Shown: piece after piece, positions 1-4,856 of the stretch
How the letters are laid out: each line of letters opens with the position of its first letter
Position numbering within the stretch: position 1 is the first letter of the stretch
DNA from: DAOUMF01 sp034411955
GTDB taxonomy: Bacteria; Chloroflexota; Dehalococcoidia; SM23-28-2; RBG-16-64-32
Reading direction: 5' to 3'
Assembly (NCBI GenBank): GCA_034411955.1
Contig: DAOUMF010000136.1
Location: forward strand, 1-5,441
Length of the DNA: 5,441 bases
The notes under the pieces: model-generated
What the model saw: the letters and a program-made list of their open reading frames with translations, nothing else
Databases searched by the model: none
Told to the model about the DNA's origin: nothing
Translations under genes and position numbers: made by a program

Positions 1-1277
1 CCCAGGAGCACCACCAGCGCCAGGATGGGCGCGCACAGGCAGGTGGCCCACTTCTCGATGGTGGCCTGAGAGCCGTAGTAGATCGCCTCCCGCCGCATCC
101 CCGTCCGCACCTCGTCATAGTCGATGATGTCGGCCATGATGGCGTTGGGGAAGGTGAACACCGCCGCCATGGGCAGCCCGGCCAGCGCCACGAACACCAA
201 CGTCTGCGTCCACACCTGCACCCCCGGGATGAACCCCATAAAGAAAAGGAGCGGGTATCCCAGGGCGCCCAGGAGCATCGCCGTCGAATACACCCACGCC
301 TTGCCCATCACCACCGAGAGACGATAGACCAGGGGCAAAGATAGGAGCACGACCACGATGGCAATGCCCGTAAGGAGGGCCACCACGAAGCCCAACCCGA
401 GGCCGATCTCCAGGCCGAACAGGTTAAGCTGGGCGACGCTCCCCGACTCCAGTTCGGCGATCTCCTCAGGAAAGCCGCCCAGTAGAACGGCTGCCGCATA
501 GAAGGGGAACGCCGCCGTCAGCAGGGTGACCGCCATGTTGAACAGCACGAACGTCGGCAGGAAGTACAGGAATTGGTCGTTACGGAACGTGTCGCGGAAG
601 GCCCGCACCGGATTGGCCCGCACCGGCGGCACGTCCCTGCGGGCGTACCGCCAGGCCCCGAACAGGGCGATGTAGCGGGACGTGAACGCTATCACCGCCA
701 TGGTGATCCCCATCACTCGGAAGTCGAAGGCGTCCTTGATGACCCCGCTCACCACCAGGCCGATGACCGCCCCCAGGGAACCGAAGAACACCTGCCACGC
801 CACCACGCTCACCCTCGACTGCGGCGTACGGGCGATCTCCGGCAGCAGCGACTCGAACGGCCCGCCAGAGAGCGTCGAGAACAGCCGGTGCAGCCACACG
901 AAGAAGAAGAAGTACAGCGCGTTGGCGAAGTGCCCTGCGTCCCCACCCGGCGGGAACCACATCAGGGCGAACGTCACGGCGTAGATCGGCGTGGAGAAGA
1001 GGACGAAGGGGATACGCCGGCCCCACCGGGTCTGTGTCCTATCGCTCCAGAAGCCGATGACGGGATCGTCTAAGGAATCGATGAGGGTGATGCCGACGAT
1101 CATGAAGCCCAGAGCCACCCTCGGCACCAGCGTCGGCAGGTCCCTCTCGTCCTCCGGCGGGGCGAACAAGAAGACCAGCCAGAGAGCGGTGGAGCGGGAC
1201 AGCACGTTGCCGGCGATGCTCCCGGAGGCGTAGACCATCCGGTTCAGGCGCGGGATCTCCGACGGAGGGCTTGCCAT
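1..1277 (-). CDS. MelB-like (GPH family) MFS cation symporter, C-terminus cut by window edge
   Basis: The reading frame is open from the ATG at 1277 to the window edge and gives 425 residues. GPH carriers are usually about 450-480 residues, so only the last helix or so is missing. The protein is strongly hydrophobic, with roughly eleven membrane segments visible. Residues 67-91 carry the family signature after helix 2: D67-SLDDPVIGFWSDRT, then RWGRR and PF. D67 and D71 correspond to the cation-site aspartates D55 and D59 of E. coli MelB (recalled alignment), so Na+ or H+ coupling is likely. A second GPH hallmark lies in the loop at residues 378-402 (MADIIDYDEV, then RREAIYYG). It is an inner-membrane secondary transporter. 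The substrate cannot be read from sequence: the family moves glycosides and, in some branches, lysolipids. A TTG at 1283-1281 is a possible alternative start because a GAGG at 1293-1290 is better spaced for it. The gene diverges from the MIP18-selW unit. Confidence 0.88.
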   Translation of the reverse strand, partial: MASPPSEIPRLNRMVYASGSIAGNVLSRSTALWLVFLFAPPEDERDLPTLVPRVALGFMIVGITLIDSLDDPVIGFWSDRTQTRWGRRIPFVLFSTPIYAVTFALMWFPPGGDAGHFANALYFFFFVWLHRLFSTLSGGPFESLLPEIARTPQSRVSVVAWQVFFGSLGAVIGLVVSGVIKDAFDFRVMGITMAVIAFTSRYIALFGAWRYARRDVPPVRANPVRAFRDTFRNDQFLYFLPTFVLFNMAVTLLTAAFPFYAAAVLLGGFPEEIAELESGSVAQLNLFGLEIGLGLGFVVALLTGIAIVVVLLSLPLVYRLSVVMGKAWVYSTAMLLGALGYPLLFFMGFIPGVQVWTQTLVFVALAGLPMAAVFTFPNAIMADIIDYDEVRTGMRREAIYYGSQATIEKWATCLCAPILALVVLL

Positions 1278-1289
1278 CGCCAAGGTCAG

Positions 1290-1293
1290 CCTC
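1290..1293 (-). promoter_or_regulatory. Possible ribosome binding site of the MFS gene (GAGG)
   Basis: On the minus strand GAGG sits 6 nt before an in-frame TTG (1283-1281) but 12 nt before the ATG at 1277. The spacing favours TTG, while codon preference favours ATG, so the start is uncertain by two codons. If the TACAAT at 1306-1301 is the -10 box, the mRNA would begin at about 1294, almost on this GAGG. That weakens either the promoter call or the RBS call. Confidence 0.35.
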
Positions 1294-1300
1294 GCGTCCG

Positions 1301-1306
1301 ATTGTA
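1301..1306 (-). promoter_or_regulatory. Putative extended -10 box (TGCTACAAT) for the MFS gene
   Basis: The minus strand reads TGC-TACAAT, five of six matches to TATAAT with the TG of an extended -10 element. It ends 23 nt upstream of the ATG at 1277. No convincing TTGACA-like -35 hexamer is visible 16-18 nt upstream, which fits an extended -10 promoter. The call rests on the motif and its position in a divergent intergenic region only. Confidence 0.45.
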
Positions 1307-1385
1307 GCAGAAGGCCCCAACCACGGCCCGCGCCGCCATCCGGGCGAGCCTCTCACCCCGCCTGGTGCGCCCTCTCCTCCTCGGC

Positions 1386-1391
1386 TACAAT
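1386..1391 (+). promoter_or_regulatory. Putative -10 box (TACAAT) for the MIP18-selW unit
   Basis: TACAAT matches TATAAT at five of six positions and lies 33 nt before the ATG at 1425, giving a predicted leader of about 26 nt. The preceding bases (ggc) resemble those before the divergent TACAAT on the other strand. The hexamer 17 nt upstream (TGGTGC, 1363-1368) is a poor -35. No operator palindrome or riboswitch is evident in the rest of the 147-base gap. Confidence 0.5.
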
Positions 1392-1411
1392 GGAACCTGA
1401 ACGCCAGAGCT

Positions 1412-1418
1412 AGAGGGA
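1412..1418 (+). promoter_or_regulatory. Ribosome binding site of the MIP18-family gene
   Basis: AGAGGGA lies 6 nt before the ATG at 1425 and supports that start. Confidence 0.55.
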
Positions 1419-1424
1419 ACAGCC

Positions 1425-1724
1425 ATGATCAGCGAAGAGCTTGTCACCGAGGCCCTGAAGGAGATCTACGACCCCGAACTCCACTACAACATCGTCGATC
1501 TGGGGCTCGTATACGACGTCGATGTCAAGGATGGCGATGTCCACATCATGATGACCCTCACTACCCCCGCCTGCCCCATCGGCCCCATGATCATCGAGCA
1601 GTTCCAGGAGACGGTGCGCGCCCTGCCCGGCGTCAAGGACGTCGACGTGGAGCTCACCTTCGACCCCATGTGGAGCCCGGAACTGATGAGCGAGGAGGCC
1701 AGGGCCGATCTCGGCCTAATCTAG
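1425..1724 (+). CDS. MIP18/DUF59 family protein, probable Fe-S cluster assembly or maturation factor (SufT/PaaD-like)
   Basis: This 99-residue protein is a typical single-domain MIP18 (DUF59) protein, the family that includes SufT, the N-terminal domain of ApbC/Mrp and PaaD. The N-terminus has the family pattern L..IYDPEL at residues 11-19, then NIVDLGLVYDVDV at 22-34. A TLTTPACP block at 44-51 holds the single cysteine C50, the conserved residue thought to contact Fe-S clusters or targets. The remainder is the usual helix plus the strand VKDVDVELTFDPMW (residues 70-83). Members act in the cytosol in Fe-S protein maturation, and the exact client here is unknown. The gene opens a two-gene unit: its TAG stop overlaps the Shine-Dalgarno of the downstream SelW-like gene, which suggests coupled translation. 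A stand-alone paa cluster role is unlikely because no phenylacetate genes are visible. Family assignment is firm, function is inferred. Confidence 0.92.
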   Translation: MISEELVTEALKEIYDPELHYNIVDLGLVYDVDVKDGDVHIMMTLTTPACPIGPMIIEQFQETVRALPGVKDVDVELTFDPMWSPELMSEEARADLGLI

Positions 1725-1728
1725 GAGG
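1723..1728 (+). promoter_or_regulatory. Strong Shine-Dalgarno AGGAGG fixing the selW start
   Basis: AGGAGG overlaps the TAG stop of the MIP18 gene and lies 9 nt before the ATG at 1738. The ATG at 1819, the first start after the in-frame TGA, has no Shine-Dalgarno. This site therefore supports translation starting upstream of the TGA and is key evidence that the TGA is read through. Confidence 0.8.
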
Positions 1729-1737
1729 CAGTCGCAG

Positions 1738-2022
1738 ATGGAAGACCGCTACCCCGGCAGGCTGACCATCGAGATCAAGTACTGCGTAGTGTGAGGCTAC
1801 CTTCCTCTGGCCGCCTGGATGGCGACCGAGATCTGGCACGACTTCGCTCATGACGCTCCCGTGACCCTCATCCCCGTGGCGGATGGCCGCCTGGAGGTGT
1901 GGGCCGAGGGCGAGGTGCTATTCGACCGCAAGGCCGAGGGTGGCGCCTACCCGGAGATGGAACGCGTCCGCCGGCTCAAGCAGCAGATCAAGCAGAAGCT
2001 GGAGGCGCGCGTCTCCGCCTAG
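1738..2022 (+). CDS. SelW-like selenoprotein (Rdx family), in-frame TGA read as selenocysteine (CVVU)
   Basis: Translating through the TGA at 1792-1794 gives 94 residues. TIEIKYCVV is followed by Sec19, then GYLPLAAWM, the N-terminal strand, CxxU redox motif and helix of the SelT/SelW/SelH (Rdx) family. The second half fits equally well: GRLEVWAEGEVLFDRKAEGG (residues 50-69) matches the SelW strands, including the FEV..G.L..SKK..G.Y segment of animal SelW as recalled, and residues 71-91 form the terminal charged helix. The length equals the family's usual 85-100. C16 and U19 would be the redox pair of a cytosolic thioredoxin-like fold. The bacterial substrate is unknown. Homology therefore spans both sides of the TGA in one frame, the upstream start has AGGAGG, and a bSECIS-like hairpin follows. 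The gene is second in a unit with a MIP18-family gene. An automatic caller would give only a stub from 1819, lacking the active site. Sequencing error or a decayed Cys gene is the alternative. No sel genes lie in this window. Confidence 0.88.
1792..1794 (+). other. In-frame TGA, predicted selenocysteine codon (Sec19)
   Basis: The TGA occupies the second redox position of the CxxC/CxxU motif of the SelW family, preceded by TGC-GTA-GTG (Cys-Val-Val) and followed by GGC-TAC (Gly-Tyr). Cys-x-x-Sec-Gly-Tyr is the arrangement in known SelW proteins. The same frame stays open for 75 further codons with family-like sequence. Confidence 0.85.
1808..1828 (+). promoter_or_regulatory. Putative bacterial SECIS element inside selW
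   Basis: Bases 1809-1815 (GGCCGCC) pair with 1821-1827 (GGCGACC), with one C-A mismatch (1811/1825). A U-G pair (1808/1828) can be added at the base. The 5-nt apical loop is UGGAU with G1817 as its second base. Twenty-two nucleotides separate the TGA from the loop G's 5' neighbour, so G1817 is the 23rd base after the codon. The published bacterial SECIS model asks for a short apical loop with a G among its first two bases, at about 16-37 nt from the UGA, and this hairpin meets it. Its role would be SelB recruitment. Folding was done by eye. Confidence 0.7.
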
Positions 2023-2023
2023 C

Positions 2024-2046
2024 AGGCCACCCCATGTAGGGGGCCT
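2024..2046. terminator. Imperfect GC-rich hairpin after selW, possible terminator
   Basis: Just after the selW stop, CCCC (2030-2033) pairs with GGGG (2039-2042) around an ATGTA loop. The stem continues through a bulge as AGG..C with GCCT (2043-2046). No T-tract follows on either strand, so intrinsic termination is uncertain. Position at the end of convergent genes is the main support. Confidence 0.35.
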
Positions 2047-2069
2047 TCAGGTCGCCGGGGGGATTCTCT

Positions 2070-2088
2070 AGAGGGCTGGACACCCTCT
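2070..2088. terminator. Hairpin beyond the shc stop, possible bidirectional terminator
   Basis: AGAGGG (2070-2075) and CCCTCT (2083-2088) form a perfect 6-bp stem with a 7-base loop, immediately downstream of the shc stop codon (2092-2090 on the minus strand). There is no U-run on either strand. Together with the neighbouring hairpin it fills most of the 67-base gap between the convergent units. Confidence 0.4.
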
Positions 2089-2089
2089 G

Positions 2090-4042
2090 CTACATCCAGT
2101 GGTGGCTCTCCAGAGCGCCCCGGTACCGCCCCAACGCCATCAGCGGCCAGTAGTTCCGGTACAGGTAGTAGTTGATGTAGAAGTCCCCCGGGAAGCCGGT
2201 GCCGGTGAAGTGGGGCTCGTCCCACTGGCCGTCCTCCTCCTGCTGCTCCACGAGGAACGAGACGCCCCGCGCCACGGCATGTGCCTGTAGGTCGTCGCCG
2301 CCGGGCTCGGCCGCCAGCAGCGCCAGCAGCGCCCACGCCGTCTGCGAAGCGGTGCTCGACCCCCGGCCAGCCAGCCTTGAGTCCTCATAGCTCTCACAGC
2401 CCTCACCCCAGCCCCCATCCTCGTTCTGCCTATCGATGAGCCAACGCACGGCCCGCAGCACGTACGGCCGCGTCATCCCCTCGCCCGCCGCCCTGAGCGC
2501 CGGCAGCGCCGCTCCCGTGCCGTAGACGTGGTTGACCCCCCAGCGCCCCCACCAGCTACCGTCCCGCTGCTGCTCACCGCGAAGATAGTCCAGGCCCCGA
2601 CGCACCGCCTCCGAGTCCCCGTCGCCCAGCAGCGCCAGCGCCTCCACGATGTGAGCCGTCACGTCCTCCGTGGGGTAGTCGATCACCTCGCCGAAGTCAC
2701 AGAACGGTATCTGGGTGACCAGCCTCTGCGTGTTGTCCTTGTCGAACGAGCCCCAGCCGCCATTCTTCGACTGCATGCCCACAATCCAGCGCTTGCCCCG
2801 CTCCAGCGCGCGCTCCTTGCGCCTATCGTCCGGCAGCCGGGTTCGCGCCAGCGCCATCAAAACCTCGGCCGAGTCATCGGTGTCCGGGTAGAGATCGTTC
2901 TCGAACTCGAACGCCCAACCGCCAGGCTGAACGCCCTTCGCCTTGACCTGCCAGTCGCCCCCGCCCAGGATCTGCTCCCGCAGCAGCCAGCGGCCCGCCC
3001 GCACCAGCGCCGGGTCGTCCGGCGCCAGCCCCGAGTCCAGCAGACCGATCATGGCCAGCGCCGTATCCCAGACCGGCGATAGGCAGGCCTGGGGGTTGAA
3101 GATGTGCTCGTCCTCCACCGCGAAGGCGCCCTCGAAGCCCTCGAGCCCCCTGCGCATCACCGGGTGGTCCAGGGGGTAGCCCCTCAATTTGAGAGCGATC
3201 AGGGAGTACACCCACGGCGGCTGTATCCCCCCCCAGGAGCCGTCGGCCTCCTGGTGCGATACGATCCAGCGCTCAGCCGCTCGGTAGGCGGCGCGGCGCA
3301 GCGGCTTGAAGGCCGCACGCTCGTAGCGCCTCAAAAGGCCGTCCAGGGTGTGGAAGACGCGTCGCCAGTTGAGCCACCCCCTGGGCCGCGGCAGCGAGTA
3401 GTCGATGCGGTCGCGCGGCGCCGGGTACAGCTCGTCGATGCGGGCCGATTCCGGGATGGGGCAGACCGGGCGCTCGTTGAGGATGATGAGCATGGGCACT
3501 ACCGTCGCCCGCGCCCAGGACGCGAAGTCGTAGATGTTCAGCGGGAACCAGGGCGGCAGGAATAGCATCTCCGGCGGCAACACCGGCACCCCCCGCCAGT
3601 CCCACTGCCCGAACAGCGACAGCCAGATCTTGGTGAAGATGCGCACCTTGGGCACCCCGCCGGCGGAAAGCACGAACTCCCGCGCCTTGCGCATCGCCGG
3701 CTCCCGCGCGGACACGCCCGCCATCTTCAGAGCGAAGTAGGACTCCACCGTGGCGTTGATATCCGGGGGCCCTTCGTGGTAGATCGCCCAGGTCCCGTCC
3801 GGCCGTTGCTGGCCCCGCAGGTAGTTGGCGATCTTGCGCCAGCGGCCCTCCTCGGCGCTCCCCAGGAAATGCGTCAGCAGCAGGTACTCGGCCGCCATGC
3901 ACACGTTGGATTCTAGCTCGCCCCACCAGTAGCCATCCGGATGCTGCGTGCGCAGGAAGTACTCCTGCGAACGCCGGATCGCCTCGTCCACCGATTCGGC
4001 GAGGCGGCCGGCCCCAACCGTTGAGGTCCCAACTTCTCTCAC
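2090..4042 (-). CDS. shc: Squalene-hopene cyclase
   Basis: This 650-residue protein cyclises squalene to hopene and diplopterol, making the C30 hopanoid skeleton. It acts as a monotopic protein on the cytoplasmic membrane. The catalytic acid motif is DTDDSA at residues 387-392 (usual form DxDDTA), with D389 as the expected proton donor. SPVWDTALA (322-330, W325), GGWAFEF (374-380) and GTGFPGDFY (614-622) with Y625 and Y628 match the aromatic lining of the Alicyclobacillus enzyme as recalled. Seven QxxxGxW (QW) repeats are visible: residues 33-39, 79-85, 264-270, 424-430, 491-497 (with QQRDGSW), 539-545 and 601-607. IPFCDFGEV at 445-453 is also standard. Length is near the usual 630-680. The GTG start at 4042 has AGGGAG 6 nt upstream. 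It is third in the hpnH-hpnG-shc unit, 37 bases after hpnG. The one oddity is Ser391 where Thr is usual. Assignment is very firm. Confidence 0.97.
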   Translation of the reverse strand: MREVGTSTVGAGRLAESVDEAIRRSQEYFLRTQHPDGYWWGELESNVCMAAEYLLLTHFLGSAEEGRWRKIANYLRGQQRPDGTWAIYHEGPPDINATVESYFALKMAGVSAREPAMRKAREFVLSAGGVPKVRIFTKIWLSLFGQWDWRGVPVLPPEMLFLPPWFPLNIYDFASWARATVVPMLIILNERPVCPIPESARIDELYPAPRDRIDYSLPRPRGWLNWRRVFHTLDGLLRRYERAAFKPLRRAAYRAAERWIVSHQEADGSWGGIQPPWVYSLIALKLRGYPLDHPVMRRGLEGFEGAFAVEDEHIFNPQACLSPVWDTALAMIGLLDSGLAPDDPALVRAGRWLLREQILGGGDWQVKAKGVQPGGWAFEFENDLYPDTDDSAEVLMALARTRLPDDRRKERALERGKRWIVGMQSKNGGWGSFDKDNTQRLVTQIPFCDFGEVIDYPTEDVTAHIVEALALLGDGDSEAVRRGLDYLRGEQQRDGSWWGRWGVNHVYGTGAALPALRAAGEGMTRPYVLRAVRWLIDRQNEDGGWGEGCESYEDSRLAGRGSSTASQTAWALLALLAAEPGGDDLQAHAVARGVSFLVEQQEEDGQWDEPHFTGTGFPGDFYINYYLYRNYWPLMALGRYRGALESHHWM

Positions 4043-4048
4043 AGCTAG

Positions 4049-4054
4049 CTCCCT
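4049..4054 (-). promoter_or_regulatory. Ribosome binding site of shc
   Basis: AGGGAG on the minus strand, 6 nt before the GTG at 4042-4040, fixes this non-ATG start. The 37-base gap between hpnG and shc holds no obvious promoter or terminator, so shc is probably co-transcribed with hpnG. Confidence 0.65.
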
Positions 4055-4079
4055 ACGCTTCCAGACATCTCCTACATCC

Positions 4080-4856
4080 TCACCCCCGCTTCGCCAGCGA
4101 CGGTGCCGGGCACGCCCGCACGAACGCCTCCAAGAAGCGCGTGAGGTTGGCCACCGCCTTCACCTCCCCACCGGCCAGCCGCAGCAGGCGCGGGATGCTT
4201 GCCGGGTGCCGCACCACGTATGGGAACGCCTTGCGCACCCGCTGCTCGCCCTCCGGCGTGACGACCCCAGGGATGTCCGGCACCGGATCCTCCACTCCAT
4301 CCGATATGACCCGAACGGCCAGGAAGGGCAGATGCTGCTCCTGGGCCGCCTGTCCCACCCAGTAGCTCTCCATCTCAACCACGTCCATTCCCGTGGCCTG
4401 GCGCAGCAGGGTCTTGTGGCGCGGCTCCGCTACCAGGTAGGGAGTAGTCAACGAGTTCCCGATTCGGGTGGACAGGTCCTCGCCGGAGGTGGCCCGCCGC
4501 GCCGTCTCCAGAAGCAGCAGGTCGGAGAGCATCGGTTCGCCGGCCCTGCCGTCCTCGCTGTCCGGCTCCGCCCGGTACACCCTCTCGCAGAGGACTATGT
4601 CCCCCACGGCGCAATCGGGCGAAAGTGCTCCTGCCAGCCCTACCGAGAGGACGAACTCCGGTCGGTAGCGGCCCAGCACTGTGGTGGCAGCCTCGGCTGC
4701 CCGGGAGCCTATGCCCGTGTGACAAGCCAGGAGGGGGTGGCCGTCGTACTCGCCCAGCGTCACCGGGAAGCCGCCCAAGCGGGCGCGGTCTCGCACATCC
4801 ACACGACGCAGGAAGCGCTGGACCTCCAGCCTCAGGGCGGCGAACACGGCGATCAT
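4080..4856 (-). CDS. hpnG: Hopanoid-associated phosphorylase-fold nucleosidase HpnG (adenosylhopane to ribosylhopane)
   Basis: This 258-residue protein belongs to the purine nucleoside phosphorylase/MTA-SAH nucleosidase superfamily. Visible motifs are MIAVFAALRLE with E11 (the catalytic acid position near E12 of E. coli MTAN), TGIG (48-51), SVGLAGAL (71-78), EMES (161-164, ribose-contacting glutamates) and VRVISD ending in D186, the adenine-contacting aspartate. The C-terminal helical tail, from about residue 205, is longer than in MTAN. Superfamily motifs alone would not separate it from an MTA/SAH nucleosidase. Its place directly between hpnH and shc makes HpnG the best call. Known HpnG removes adenine from adenosylhopane to give ribosylhopane, the precursor of bacteriohopanetetrol and aminotriol. 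The ATG overlaps the hpnH stop by four bases (ATGA), indicating translational coupling. Only a weak GGTGG precedes it. Confidence 0.88.
   Translation of the reverse strand: MIAVFAALRLEVQRFLRRVDVRDRARLGGFPVTLGEYDGHPLLACHTGIGSRAAEAATTVLGRYRPEFVLSVGLAGALSPDCAVGDIVLCERVYRAEPDSEDGRAGEPMLSDLLLLETARRATSGEDLSTRIGNSLTTPYLVAEPRHKTLLRQATGMDVVEMESYWVGQAAQEQHLPFLAVRVISDGVEDPVPDIPGVVTPEGEQRVRKAFPYVVRHPASIPRLLRLAGGEVKAVANLTRFLEAFVRACPAPSLAKRG

Noticed and set aside
901..912. AAG repeat (four copies) as a microsatellite
   Set aside because: On the coding strand it encodes phenylalanines in a transmembrane helix, so it is explained by the protein.
573..1233. Plus-strand ORFs opposite the MFS gene
   Set aside because: The minus strand here encodes a clear GPH transporter with family signatures. 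The plus-strand ORFs have charged, non-globular composition.
1271..1765. Plus-strand ORF across the intergenic region and the MIP18 gene
   Set aside because: It overlaps the MIP18 gene in another frame and its product is low-complexity Arg/Pro/Gly/His-rich.
1819..2022. A 67-residue ORF starting at ATG 1819 as a separate gene
   Set aside because: It has no Shine-Dalgarno and begins in the middle of the SelW fold, without the redox motif. It is the in-frame remainder of the longer TGA-containing gene starting at 1738.
3227..3234. Run of eight C (G8 in shc) as a possible phase-variation tract
   Set aside because: It encodes the conserved W-G-G around a QW repeat in frame. Eight bases in a GC-rich gene with no other sign of slippage is weak evidence.
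2528..3565. Plus-strand ORFs of 184 and 153 codons opposite shc
   Set aside because: They are antisense shadows of conserved cyclase sequence. Composition is Arg/Pro/Val-rich, with no RBS or family resemblance.
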